A stretch of 64,000 nucleotides of DNA from Microbulbifer flavimaris (GCF_001641755.2 NZ_LRFG02000001.1:496001-560000), one strand, 5' to 3'. Numbered from the stretch's first letter, positions 35,538 to 44,614 are shown. Program-made: numbers and translations. Notes: generated by a model not told the origin, from the letters alone.

Positions 35538-36485
35538 TCAGGCAAGCGCCTCCTCAGCTTGCCTTTCTGGCTTTACCTCTTGTAACGCCAGCCTCAGGAA
35601 ACCGTTGGAGTGATCGATGGCCTGCTCGGCTGCAGCGCGGTCAAGCCCGCTCAAGATCATCATGATGGCGAGCTTGGCATTGTGGTCGCATTGCCCAAGA
35701 ACCCGATCGGCCTCATCGAGGTCAACCCCGGTGGCTTCCATCACGATTCGCCGGGTGCGCCCGATCAGTTTCGCGTTGGTGGCTTTCACGTCCACCATCA
35801 GGTTATAGAAGCTCTTGCCCAGTCGGATCATGCTGGCCGTGGTCAGCATGTTGAGTACCAGCTTCTGTGCAGTACCCGCTTTCATGCGGGTGGAGCCAGT
35901 AAGAATTTCCGGACCGACTTCCGGCAGAAGTGCGATATCCGCTTCGTTGGCAATGGCTGCTGCGCGATTGCAGGACAGGGCCACTGTGACACAGCCGAGC
36001 TCTCGCGCATATCTCAGGCCACCGATCACATAGGGGGTGCGGCCACTGGCTGCAATGCCAACCACCACGTCCTTGTTGCACAGTTTGATTTTCTCCAGAT
36101 CGGCGCGACCGAGGTCGGGGTTGTCCTCGGCACCTTCCTGGGCCCGGTACACTGCTTCGTCGCCACCGGCGATCAGGGCCACGACCATGTCTTCATCAAC
36201 TCCATAAGTCGGAGGGCACTCCACGGCGTCGAGGATTCCCAGCCGGCCACTGGTGCCGGCACCCATGTAAATGAGCCTGCCTCCGGACTTGAAAGCTTCG
36301 ACAATTTTATCGACCGCTTCGGCGATCTGCGGCAGGACGCGGTGCACTGCCACGGGCACCTCGCGGTCTGCAGTGTTGATTTTTTCCAGAATCGCCTCGG
36401 TGGGCAGCAGGTCAATGTCCTGCGTATCCGGATTACGTGCCTCGCTGGTGAGGCGACTCAGCTCCTGAATCAGGTCTTGGTTCAT
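35538..36485 (-). CDS. murQ: N-acetylmuramic acid 6-phosphate etherase MurQ
   Basis: 315 residues from the ATG at 36485. The SIS-domain phosphate site GAGTSGRLG is at 75-83 and the catalytic Glu89 is in [21 protein letters not shown] is also characteristic. MurQ cleaves the lactyl ether of MurNAc-6-P to GlcNAc-6-P and D-lactate in the cytosol. The kinase and transporter genes lie upstream on the same strand, and the GlcDEF genes converge from the other side. The frame stays open upstream to 36638, but that stretch reaches the kinase stop and shows no conserved residues. Confidence 0.95.
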   Translation of the reverse strand: MNQDLIQELSRLTSEARNPDTQDIDLLPTEAILEKINTADREVPVAVHRVLPQIAEAVDKIVEAFKSGGRLIYMGAGTSGRLGILDAVECPPTYGVDEDMVVALIAGGDEAVYRAQEGAEDNPDLGRADLEKIKLCNKDVVVGIAASGRTPYVIGGLRYARELGCVTVALSCNRAAAIANEADIALLPEVGPEILTGSTRMKAGTAQKLVLNMLTTASMIRLGKSFYNLMVDVKATNAKLIGRTRRIVMEATGVDLDEADRVLGQCDHNAKLAIMMILSGLDRAAAEQAIDHSNGFLRLALQEVKPERQAEEALA

Positions 36486-36627
36486 CTTTGAATTCCAGAG
36501 TTTGGCGAGTGCGGGGTTTACGCCTGTTATAACGCCGGCGGCATCAAACCCAAATTCGCCCGTTTGCCACGTTTTTCCTGGAAAATTGGGCTCCAGGATC
36601 CTTCCTAATAAGACTAATTGACTAAGG

Positions 36628-37506
36628 TTAGAGCACACTCACCACATTGGACTCGCCCCTCGACAGAATGCAGGCGCCATCGAGCGCGGTACCCAGTGGC
36701 GGTATCAGGCGCTCCTGCAGGTCCGCAGACAGATAGGGCACCAGTTTGTCCGCGAGTCCGCCCAGCAGTGCCAGCGGCAGTGCTTCTGCGGCGGACGCAG
36801 CGCGAATCAGGCGCTCGACTTCCGCGGTGGTATTAGTGACGATTTCCCGCGCCAGGTCGCAGCCTGGCAGGTGGGAAAAAACCACTGGGGCCAGGGATCC
36901 GTACTCCAGCGAGCCCGCGCTCTGCAGCCAGCCCAGTATCGGTCCGCGATGCTGGCCAACCTCCGCCATAATCTGCTGGCAGAGCCGGGTGCGGGGGCTG
37001 CCGTAGATGTCCAGCTCCCAGAGCAGGGCGCGCACAGCGCTCTTGCCGATTGCCGCGCCGCTGCCCTCGTCACCGACGGCGAGTCCCCAACCACCAAACT
37101 GGCGGATTTCACCGGTGCTGGCGAGCCTCATGACCACCGATCCAGTGCCAATGGCGGCCATTACCAGCGGGCTACCGGCACCCGCGCCGATCAGGGAGGT
37201 TCGTGCGTCAGAGGTGACCGTTACCTCTGCAAACCCCAGGGACACCAGTCTCGCTGTCAGCTTAGCCGCGGCGGAGGGGTTGCCCGCGCCTGCGACACCG
37301 CAGACCAGGTGAACCTTTTCCGCTGGCAAGCCGCTGCGGCTCAGTAAATCGCGACAAAGCCCCATGGCATTGCCAATCGCGCCCTCGATGTCCTGGGTGA
37401 GGGAGCAGGGTCCGGCGCGCAGCTCCAGAGGTTCGACGCCCGGGCCGCCAATGCGCCCCAGGGTTTTCGTCCCTCCGCCATCAATGCCGAGAAAGTACTG
37501 GCTCAT
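36628..37506 (-). CDS. BadF-type amino-sugar kinase, probable MurNAc/GlcNAc kinase
   Basis: 292 residues of the BadF/BadG/BcrA/BcrD ATPase family, with the phosphate-binding GIDGGGTKT at 7-15, AIGTGSVV and [16 protein letters not shown]. The family includes eukaryotic-type GlcNAc kinases and the MurNAc/GlcNAc kinase MurK of clostridia. Because NamZ and NagZ would deliver free, non-anhydro sugars and no phosphotransferase system is present, this enzyme is the expected source of MurNAc-6-P for MurQ. It overlaps the symporter gene by 4 bp; 142 bp separate it from murQ. Confidence 0.88.
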   Translation of the reverse strand: MSQYFLGIDGGGTKTLGRIGGPGVEPLELRAGPCSLTQDIEGAIGNAMGLCRDLLSRSGLPAEKVHLVCGVAGAGNPSAAAKLTARLVSLGFAEVTVTSDARTSLIGAGAGSPLVMAAIGTGSVVMRLASTGEIRQFGGWGLAVGDEGSGAAIGKSAVRALLWELDIYGSPRTRLCQQIMAEVGQHRGPILGWLQSAGSLEYGSLAPVVFSHLPGCDLAREIVTNTTAEVERLIRAASAAEALPLALLGGLADKLVPYLSADLQERLIPPLGTALDGACILSRGESNVVSVL

Positions 37507-39077
37507 GCCCGGGCTTCCTCGGAGACCCCACCCGCGACCTGTTCTGCGGGTTTACCGAGGCAACAGATGGAGAAGGCGATGGCGGTACCCAGACACAGCT
37601 GCCAGGTAAACGCCAGGTTGAGGGGTTCTTCATTGCCCGTCAGCAGGGTAATCATCCATGGCTGCAGCAGCAGGGTGACGATAAAGCCTCCCGCGAGTGC
37701 CAGGGTGACACTCAGGCCGTTGCCCCGGTTGGTAAACAGCACGGTAAAGAAAACACCGAGCAGGCCGGAGTAGGCAAAGACCATCACCGACAGGGCAAAG
37801 GTAATCAGCGGCAAATCACTGATTTGCTGCCAGTAGAAGCACAGTATTGCCATGCCGCTCAACGCCACACCGATGAGGGCCATCGCGCTGCGCCCGGCGA
37901 CCACGAAGTGATGGGCTGGCTTGCTGATATTCCGTTTCTCCAGCCAGTTGCGATACAGGTCCTCGGTGAGCACACTGGCCATGGAGTTCAAGCTCGAGTT
38001 CAGGGTCGACAGTGCTGCGGCGATAACGCCGATGGTCACCAGCCCGCGCAGGCCTGCTGGCATTTCGTTGAGCACGTAGTGCATGAACACGGTGATGTCG
38101 CCGCCGGCGGGTGTCGAGACGGCGGTTGCACCCATCAGCTCTGGTGCCTGGTAGAAGATATAGAGCAGCAGGCCAATCCCCATAAATACCGCCATCACCG
38201 GAGCCACCATCACAACGGACAGCAGCATGGCGCGGGCGCCATCGCGGGGGGTCTTGCAGGTGAGCAGTCTCTGGGTGACATCCTGGTCGAGGCCGAAGGC
38301 GGCAATATTCAGCAGTACAAATCCGGTAAATGTGGCCCAGATGTTGAAAGGGTCCTGCAGGTTCCAGCTGGTGTCTACCAGGGCAAGCTTCGAGCCGCTG
38401 CCATCGACGGGATTTTGCAGCGCCGAGACAATCGAAGCCAGGTCGGCGGGTATCTGCCACAGCAGGACTCCAACCACCGCAATGGCGGCGCTGACATAGA
38501 CAACGCACTGCAGTACGTCGCTCTGGATGACGGAGCGCACGCCGCCGATCAGGGTCTGCAGAAGGCCCGCAGCGGTCAACACCAGCACTGCCAGCACCAC
38601 GTGGTCTGCATCGATGTCCTGGAACAGGATCATCGAGACGGCGATCGCCGCCATATAAAGACGCGCGCCGCTGGCAAAGACCCGCCCGAGGAGATACATC
38701 GCCCCGGCCTTCTGCTTGGCACCCTCGCCAAACCGGGTCTGGAGCAGCTCGTAAACGGTGGTGACGCGCTGGGCATAAAAGCGGGGAATCAGGTGTCTGG
38801 CAACCAGGAAAGCTGCCAGAATGGCCCCCAGGTTGGTGAACAGGTAAGTCAGGTCGCCCCGGTAGCCGAGATCCGGGCCGCCGAGAAAAGTGGCTGCGGA
38901 TTGGGTGGTGGCCAGGGTGGATATGGCCACCATCCACATGGGCATACTGTTGTGCGCCAGGAAGTAGTCGCGGCTATCTGCGGAGCGGCTCCGACTGAAA
39001 TACCATCCGCTGGCCAGGAGAATGGCCCCGTAAATTGCAAAGATTGCCCAGTCGAGTCCCGTGAACTGCAATTCCAT
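37503..39077 (-). CDS. Sodium:solute symporter, candidate MurNAc transporter
   Basis: About 524 residues from ATG 39077 (a TTG 17 codons upstream is also open), with 13-14 membrane segments and the SSS features GGPDLGYRGDLTY, TTVYELLQTRFG and ALSTLNSSLNSMASVL. SSS proteins co-transport sugars and related solutes with sodium. Its 4-bp overlap with an amino-sugar kinase and linkage to murQ make MurNAc and/or GlcNAc the likely cargo, replacing the PTS permease MurP of E. coli. A comparable transporter-kinase-etherase arrangement is known for MurNAc use in Tannerella. Confidence 0.87.
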   Translation of the reverse strand: MELQFTGLDWAIFAIYGAILLASGWYFSRSRSADSRDYFLAHNSMPMWMVAISTLATTQSAATFLGGPDLGYRGDLTYLFTNLGAILAAFLVARHLIPRFYAQRVTTVYELLQTRFGEGAKQKAGAMYLLGRVFASGARLYMAAIAVSMILFQDIDADHVVLAVLVLTAAGLLQTLIGGVRSVIQSDVLQCVVYVSAAIAVVGVLLWQIPADLASIVSALQNPVDGSGSKLALVDTSWNLQDPFNIWATFTGFVLLNIAAFGLDQDVTQRLLTCKTPRDGARAMLLSVVMVAPVMAVFMGIGLLLYIFYQAPELMGATAVSTPAGGDITVFMHYVLNEMPAGLRGLVTIGVIAAALSTLNSSLNSMASVLTEDLYRNWLEKRNISKPAHHFVVAGRSAMALIGVALSGMAILCFYWQQISDLPLITFALSVMVFAYSGLLGVFFTVLFTNRGNGLSVTLALAGGFIVTLLLQPWMITLLTGNEEPLNLAFTWQLCLGTAIAFSICCLGKPAEQVAGGVSEEARA

Positions 39078-39277
39078 CAGTGCCCACCCATTGTTATTCT
39101 TCTGTGCGCCGTAAGCGACAGTACTCAATTATTCCTAATATTATTGCATATTGGTATCATTTATTCTTTCGCGGGGCAAAAGGTTTGCCATCGGCAGAAC
39201 CGATTGCCGCATCCAGCCTTGCCCTCGCGAGCTAAATGGCGTGTTAGTAGAGAGCGAGAGGTCTGCGCTCTGAACGA

Positions 39278-40162
39278 GTGAAAGCTATGGGATCGATCGC
39301 AAAAATCCGCGCCATGCGCGACTCAATGTCCAATCACGAGCAGCGTATCGCGGATTTTCTCCTTGATAATGTGGAAGAGGTGCGCGAGCAATCCTCCAAG
39401 GCTCTGGCTGAACGGATTGGTGTTTCCCAGTCCAGCGTGGTCAAGTTCAGCCAGAAGCTCGGCTATAAAGGCTACTCAGACCTCAAGCTATCGCTCACTG
39501 AATCCCTCGCCCGCACCGCGCTGCTGCCAAAAGCAATCCACGGTGACATCGCAATCGGCGATGACGTCACCACGGTGGCGCAGAAGCTCATTGCTCGTAA
39601 GACGGTATCCCTGAACGAGACTCTGGCGGTGAACCCCGAAGCCCGGCTGCTTGAGGCAGTGGGCCTGCTGGCCGGCGCCGGGCGGATTCTGATGGCTGGT
39701 GTGGGTGCGTCTTCGCTGGTGGGCAAGGACCTGGCATTCAAGCTGATGAAGCTGGGCAAGCCGGTGCTGGTAGAGAGTGATACCCATGTGCAGATGGCCA
39801 ATGCGGCCACCCTCGGAGAGGGGGACGTTGTATTTGCCATCTCCGAGTCGGGCCAGACGCAGGAAATCGTTCGAGTGGCAGAGGCGGGGCTGGCACAGGG
39901 TGCGGTGGTGATTTCCCTGACCAGTTTTTCCCGCAACCCCCTGGTTGAGGTTGCCGGCGTGAATCTGTTCTGTGTAGCCGATGAGGCCGGCACCCGCAGT
40001 TCCTCGATACTTGCCCGCACCGCACAGCTAATGGTGACCGATCTTTTATTCCTGCTGATGTCCCAGCGAGATGAAAAGGCCAAGGATCTCTTCGAGCGCA
40101 GTCGCGAAGCGGTGGCGGTTTTTCGAGAGCAAAGCCAGCAAAAAAAGCCCCGCGCCAACTGA
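39278..40162 (+). CDS. RpiR/MurR-type regulator 2, sugar-phosphate SIS domain
   Basis: 294 residues from GTG 39278; ATG 39287 is an alternative. HTH_6 domain with GVSQSSVVKFSQKLGYKGY at 48-66, identical to regulator 1, followed by a canonical SIS domain with GVGASS and S189-E-S191-GQT. It is transcribed divergently from the symporter-kinase-murQ operon, the same layout as MurR and MurQP in E. coli, so MurNAc-6-P is the expected effector. The 39129-39277 gap is AT-rich and has a degraded GAATA/TATTC-like element (39154-39166). Confidence 0.92.
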   Translation: MKAMGSIAKIRAMRDSMSNHEQRIADFLLDNVEEVREQSSKALAERIGVSQSSVVKFSQKLGYKGYSDLKLSLTESLARTALLPKAIHGDIAIGDDVTTVAQKLIARKTVSLNETLAVNPEARLLEAVGLLAGAGRILMAGVGASSLVGKDLAFKLMKLGKPVLVESDTHVQMANAATLGEGDVVFAISESGQTQEIVRVAEAGLAQGAVVISLTSFSRNPLVEVAGVNLFCVADEAGTRSSSILARTAQLMVTDLLFLLMSQRDEKAKDLFERSREAVAVFREQSQQKKPRAN

Positions 40163-40229
40163 CTTAAATGCCAATTAAGCCCTAACTGACGTCATCTGCA
40201 TGAATTTTTGGCTGAATGGATGACGGTAC

Positions 40230-40259
40230 TTGCTTCAATCGAGAAGGAATAATATATTC
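40230..40259 (+). promoter_or_regulatory. Strong promoter with perfect GAATA-N3-TATTC operator
   Basis: TTGCTT at 40230 and TATATT at 40253 are exactly 17 bp apart. The perfect palindrome GAATA-ATA-TATTC at 40247-40259 covers the -10. It lies after regulator 2 and drives rightwards into a stretch with no visible gene before a strong terminator. Confidence 0.65.
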
Positions 40260-40264
40260 TTAAT

Positions 40265-40449
40265 CGCTCCCTGCTTTGCAATAAACGGTTTTAGCATCGA
40301 GTCGTTCTGGAAAGTCGGGAGTGGCGGGCTCATCCAGTCCATCGGTATTTGACGGGCTGAGTCGGCATTTTCACCTTGAACTTCCAATTCCGGATTTCCC
40401 TTCCGCAAGAATTGGCTTTCAGGGGGTGGGTTCTCCCACCCCCTTTTTT
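40265..40449 (+). ncRNA. Candidate operator-controlled small RNA
   Basis: About 185 nt from the predicted start to a strong terminator. Open frames inside it have no ribosome site or recognisable product. A long 3' UTR of the regulator gene, or an attenuated leader for the small gene at 40554, are the alternatives. The 40163-40553 intergenic region otherwise holds only this promoter and terminator. Confidence 0.45.
40422..40449 (+). terminator. Rho-independent terminator
   Basis: Perfect 9-bp stem GGGGGTGGG/CCCACCCCC with a 4-nt loop TTCT and six T residues. Confidence 0.92.
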
Positions 40450-40553
40450 CTACCCCAAAAAAAGATTTACGCGCCAACTTCCTGTGCAAGAGGAAACTCG
40501 CGCAAGCCGTTGCTATGCTGCTTTTATCAGATTGATGAAGTGCGAGTGTAGTT

Positions 40554-40859
40554 ATGCGGTGGTTACTCGCGTCGATGCTGGCTTTGCCATTGAGCGTTTT
40601 TGCCCTCCCGAATAGCGAGGAGGAGGGTGCCGAGCAGGCCGGCGGTGGTGCCAGCCCCTATCTTTCCTTCTGCCAGCAGCGCTTTTATGAGGAGGAGGAC
40701 GGGCGACTGCTCTGCAACTGGGCGGTGAATTTCAATTTCGCCTGTTTCGTTTCCTATCCATCAAAAAAAATCATTCAGGCAGGGGCGAAAATATCTGAGC
40801 CGGAAGTGGTTGGCGAGTGTGATAACGGCGAGCCGATCATCAAGCTTTTCCATTACTGA
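40554..40859 (+). CDS. Small secreted protein of unknown function
   Basis: 101 residues with a clear signal peptide (MRWLLASMLALPLSVFA). The mature part is acidic and has four Cys (in SFCQQ, LLCNW, FACFV and GECDN), compatible with two disulfides in the periplasm. I do not recognise the family. It lies after the terminator that ends the murein island. Confidence 0.65.
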   Translation: MRWLLASMLALPLSVFALPNSEEEGAEQAGGGASPYLSFCQQRFYEEEDGRLLCNWAVNFNFACFVSYPSKKIIQAGAKISEPEVVGECDNGEPIIKLFHY

Positions 40860-40906
40860 GCTTTGCTCGCAGCCAGGGCGGGCCCTGCGCATGCAGGCTC
40901 TCCTCA

Positions 40907-42541
40907 CTACCCCTCCGGTTCCGATCGTAACAGGTGTTCGGGCAGGCGCCCCTCCGCAGCGAGGTTTTGCAGTCGCTCTTCCAGCTGACTGTAGGTAAAC
41001 GGCTTCTGGATACAGTCGACGATGCCGTCCTCGAGAATCCCCTCAATCTTGCTCTCCAGGCTGTAGCCGGTCGACAGGATAGCGTTGATACCCGGGTTGA
41101 TGGCCTTCAGATGTGAGAACAATTCCTGGCCGTCCATGCCGGGCATGATCATATCCAGCAGCACCAGGTCAATAGAAGCATGACCGCTGCGGTAAAATTC
41201 AATCGCGCTTTCTGCTGACTCGAATGTCACGACACGGTGGCCATACATCTCAAACAGGGTCTTTGAGTAATTGCGTACCATTGCTTCATCATCCACCACC
41301 ATGATACCGATGCCATTTCGATGCCGGCGCTGCTGAGACTGCTTGCGCTCCTGCCTGGCAGATGTCCGGCTGATTGGCAGAAACAGTTCAAAACTGCTGC
41401 CCCGGCCCTCCTGGCTGCGGCAGCGGATTGCTCCCTGGTGCATGTGGGTTGTGCCATAGACTGCCGCAAGGCCGAGGCCGGCCCCGCGGCCACTGTCCTT
41501 GGTGGTGAAAAACGGCTCAAAAATCCGGCTGCGGACGGCTTCCGTCATGCCGGTACCGTTGTCGCTGATGGTGATCAGAAGATACTGGCCTGCCTGCAGG
41601 TCAAATTCTGAAATGGAGGTAGTGCTATCCACTGATAAATTGCGGGTCGAAAAGTGCAGGTCACCGCCGCCGGGCATCGCATCCTTGGCGTTGATCCCCA
41701 GGTTGAGAAGGGCGCTCTTCAATTGTGTGGGGTCCCCCAGCACATGGGGGCGAGCGGCCTGCAGGTTCTGTTCGATAGTGATGCGTCGGTCAATGGTTCG
41801 CGCGAGCATGGCGCAGACATCGCGGATGATTTCATGGGTGTTGCACTCTTTCAGCTGGTACTTTCCCTTGCGCGCGAAGGTGAGCAGCTGCTGGGTGAGT
41901 TCTGCGGCGTGCTGTGCGGTGGTGAGGATGTGTGTGGCGTAATCGTCGATCCGCGGGTGGTCGCTTAATTCGCGGATGACCTCGGCATAACCACTGATCC
42001 CGTGGATCATATTGTTGAAGTCATGGGCGATCCCCCCAGCGAGCTCACCGATTGCCTGCATTTTCTGGGCCTGGCGAAGCTCTTCCTCGAGTCTTCTCTG
42101 CTTGGTGATGTCGGAGCCGATACTGAGGACCCCCACAGGGGTGCCATCCTCTCCCCTGAGCACCTTGTTGGTCCAGGCAATCCAGACGCGCCTTCCGGAG
42201 CGGGTAATGTTTTCGTTGACGTTGTAGCGGTGTGCTTCGGGATCCCTGCAGATCTCATCCATCAGAGGCCGTAGATCGCGACCGGTGCTTTCACTCTGTG
42301 GGACGATGGTGCCTACTACATGCCTGCCAATAATCTCTTCTTCGGTGAAACCAAAGAAATGCTGGGCGTACTCGTTGAAGAAGGTGATAACGCCGTGGCG
42401 ATCCCAGCGGAGGATAATGGAATTGGCATGCTCTACCAGCTCCCGGTAACGCTCCTCACTTTTACGCAGTGCTTCGTAAATGACCCGGGTTTCTCCATCC
42501 ACCGCCAGCGGTGAATCCTGATCCTCATCACTGTCATTCAT
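40907..42541 (-). CDS. PAS histidine kinase with C-terminal receiver domain
   Basis: 544 residues, soluble (no membrane segments). A PAS domain lies near 29-145 (SIILRWDRHGVITFFN, then the PAC block), the phospho-acceptor is His173 in GGIAHDFNNM, the HATPase region includes GTGMTEAVRSRIFEPFF and GAGLGLAAVYG, and the receiver domain starts at IMVVDDEA with the acceptor Asp in LLDMIMPGMDG. It is a hybrid sensor kinase of the HDFNN type. The neighbouring XRE gene is transcribed in the opposite direction. The stimulus and output are unknown. Confidence 0.9.
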   Translation of the reverse strand: MNDSDEDQDSPLAVDGETRVIYEALRKSEERYRELVEHANSIILRWDRHGVITFFNEYAQHFFGFTEEEIIGRHVVGTIVPQSESTGRDLRPLMDEICRDPEAHRYNVNENITRSGRRVWIAWTNKVLRGEDGTPVGVLSIGSDITKQRRLEEELRQAQKMQAIGELAGGIAHDFNNMIHGISGYAEVIRELSDHPRIDDYATHILTTAQHAAELTQQLLTFARKGKYQLKECNTHEIIRDVCAMLARTIDRRITIEQNLQAARPHVLGDPTQLKSALLNLGINAKDAMPGGGDLHFSTRNLSVDSTTSISEFDLQAGQYLLITISDNGTGMTEAVRSRIFEPFFTTKDSGRGAGLGLAAVYGTTHMHQGAIRCRSQEGRGSSFELFLPISRTSARQERKQSQQRRHRNGIGIMVVDDEAMVRNYSKTLFEMYGHRVVTFESAESAIEFYRSGHASIDLVLLDMIMPGMDGQELFSHLKAINPGINAILSTGYSLESKIEGILEDGIVDCIQKPFTYSQLEERLQNLAAEGRLPEHLLRSEPEG

Positions 42542-42723
42542 GGGTCTTCCCTGTTAGCGTACCGGTGCCTGATTCTTCGACCACTTCCCATCCCTGTCGC
42601 GCGGGAAATTGCAGCATGCGGGCAGGGCAAAGTCCAGTTGCGGTGCAATCCGGTAAGCTTGGGGGTAGATTGCGAACGTTATAATTCATCCACCTTCATT
42701 GGTGGGCATTGAGGAGGGGGATA

Positions 42724-43047
42724 ATGCAGGAGACAGGGGAGTCCGGAGAGGCCCGGCGGGAGGCAGAGCGGCTGATGCGCGTGCTGGGAGACCAGTTGCG
42801 TCGACTGCGTTTGGCTGGCAATCGCTCTCAGGAGGAAGTTGCCGCTGCGAGTGGGATCGGGATGAGTACGCTGAAACGACTGGAGAGCGGGCGGGGCTGC
42901 CATCTTTCTGCCCTGGCTGAGGTGCTCTTGCAACTGGATGTTGCAGAGCCGCTCGAGGAATTTATCGAGGAATTCGTGCAAAGCGCACAAGCCGACGATG
43001 CGGCGCGGCGCCGGGCAACCGGATCCAGAAAGCAACCCCCTGCGTAG
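42724..43047 (+). CDS. XRE-family HTH regulator
   Basis: 107 residues from ATG 42724, chosen over an upstream TTG because GAGGAGGGG lies just ahead of it. HTH_3 domain: LGDQLRRLRLAGNRSQEEVAAASGIGMSTLKRLESGRG. There is no other domain, only a basic tail. A TATAAT at 42680 probably marks its -10. Target genes are unknown. Confidence 0.8.
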   Translation: MQETGESGEARREAERLMRVLGDQLRRLRLAGNRSQEEVAAASGIGMSTLKRLESGRGCHLSALAEVLLQLDVAEPLEEFIEEFVQSAQADDAARRRATGSRKQPPA

Positions 43048-43210
43048 AAAGGCAGAGATTACCGCGGGTGAATAAAAAATAACCGCAGGTGCGCTTACAT
43101 TTTTCTTTATCCCGGCGAGTACGCTTCAGGCACTGCTGAATTCCCGCAGTGCTGGTAGCATAGATGCCGAATCCAATAAACAATCAGTCAACAGAAACCG
43201 GGAAATAACA

Positions 43211-44614
43211 ATGCAGCATCACTTTCGCTGTTTGGCAGCCCTGCTGGGCGCCGCAATTCTGGTGACCGCCTGTGGCGGGGATGATAGTGGGGATGACAAA
43301 AAGCAGGCGAAAAGCTTTGCGCAGCTGGATGCATTCCCTTCCACCTATTCCATCGAGCAGAGTAAACCCGTCATTATCCGCAATGCGATCGTACTGACTG
43401 GGACAGGTGAGCGCCTCGACAATACCGATCTGGTGTTGGAGGAGGGGAGGATCGCCAAGATCGGTGAGAAACTGCGCGCACCCCGTGATGCGCTGGAGAT
43501 CGATGCGAAGGGCAAGTGGGTCACCCCGGGCCTTGTGGATGTTCATTCCCATCTCGGCAATTACCCGGCGCCGGCTATTGAGTCCTCCCAGGACGGCAAT
43601 GAAATGACCTCGCCCAATACCGCAGAAGTATGGACCGAGCACTCGGTCTGGACCCAGGACCCGCAATTTGCCCTGGCCCTTGCCGGCGGGGTGACCACCC
43701 TGCAGATATTGCCCGGTTCCGCAAACCTGTTCGGTGGCCGCAGTGTGACCTTGAAAAACGTGCCTGGCCGCAGTGTCCAGGATATGAAGTTTCCCGGCGC
43801 CCCTTATGGGCTGAAAATGGCCTGCGGCGAAAACCCGAAACGGGTCTATGGCGGCAAGGGCACAGCCCCATCCACGCGGATGGGCAACGTTGCCGGGTAC
43901 CGCAGCGCCTGGATCGCGGCCAGTCAATACAAGGAAAAGTGGGAAAGCTACTGGGAAAACGGCGGCGAAGCCCCGGAGCGCAACCTGCAGCTGGAAACCC
44001 TCGCCGGTGTGCTCAATGACGAGATCCTCGTGCACAACCACTGCTATCGCGGTGAGGAAATGGCCATCATGATGGACATTGCCGAGGAGTTCGACTTCGA
44101 GATCACGGCGTTTCACCACGCCGTAGAGGCCTACAAGGTCGCTGACCTGCTGGCCGAGCAAGGGGTCTGCGCAGCCATGTGGGCGGACTGGTGGGGCTTC
44201 AAGCACGAGGCTTTCGACATGACTGAGGCCAATATCGCCATCGTCGACCAGGCCGGTGCCTGCGCCATGATTCACTCGGATTCCGCCATTGGAATCCAGC
44301 ACCTGAACGAGGAAGTGGCCAAGGCCATGACTGCCGGGCAGCGCGCCGGCTTCGATATCACGCCGGAGTACGCGGTAACCTGGATGACCCTGAATCCCGC
44401 CAGGGCTCTGGGTGTTGAAGAAGAGACCGGCAGTATCGAGAAGGGCAAGATGGCAGATGTGGTGCTCTGGTCCGGCAACCCATTCAGTGTCTACAGCAAG
44501 GCAGAGAAGGTCTTTATCGACGGTGAGCTGATGTTCGATTTGCACGATCCGGCACGCCAGCCACGTAGTGATTTTGAACTGGGTATCCTGAATCCGGAAG
44601 GAGAGCGCTCGTGA
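43211..44614 (+). CDS. Amidohydrolase lipoprotein with intact metal site
   Basis: 467 residues. Signal peptide and lipobox VTAC (Cys21). Imidazolonepropionase-like amidohydrolase: H112-S-H114 after VTPGLVDV, later histidines in VHNHCY and AFHHAVEA, and His355/Asp357 in IHSDSAIG; all metal ligands of the family can be located. It overlaps the next amidohydrolase by 4 bp. Such lipoprotein pairs are common in marine gammaproteobacteria, but the substrate cannot be told from sequence; peptide-like or cyclic amide substrates are possible. Confidence 0.88.
   Translation: MQHHFRCLAALLGAAILVTACGGDDSGDDKKQAKSFAQLDAFPSTYSIEQSKPVIIRNAIVLTGTGERLDNTDLVLEEGRIAKIGEKLRAPRDALEIDAKGKWVTPGLVDVHSHLGNYPAPAIESSQDGNEMTSPNTAEVWTEHSVWTQDPQFALALAGGVTTLQILPGSANLFGGRSVTLKNVPGRSVQDMKFPGAPYGLKMACGENPKRVYGGKGTAPSTRMGNVAGYRSAWIAASQYKEKWESYWENGGEAPERNLQLETLAGVLNDEILVHNHCYRGEEMAIMMDIAEEFDFEITAFHHAVEAYKVADLLAEQGVCAAMWADWWGFKHEAFDMTEANIAIVDQAGACAMIHSDSAIGIQHLNEEVAKAMTAGQRAGFDITPEYAVTWMTLNPARALGVEEETGSIEKGKMADVVLWSGNPFSVYSKAEKVFIDGELMFDLHDPARQPRSDFELGILNPEGERS

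Noticed and set aside
36605-36625. CCTAATAAGACTAATTGAC resembles the 58939/62164 repeat
   Set aside because: Only the first nine bases match; the palindromic half and the second element are missing.
36486-36638. N-terminal extension of MurQ in the same frame
   Set aside because: It runs into the kinase stop, has no conserved residues, and the normal MurQ length is reached from 36485.
37824-39281. 485-codon plus-strand frame across the symporter gene
   Set aside because: Low-complexity His/Gln/Gly-rich translation opposite a clear membrane transporter: a compositional shadow.
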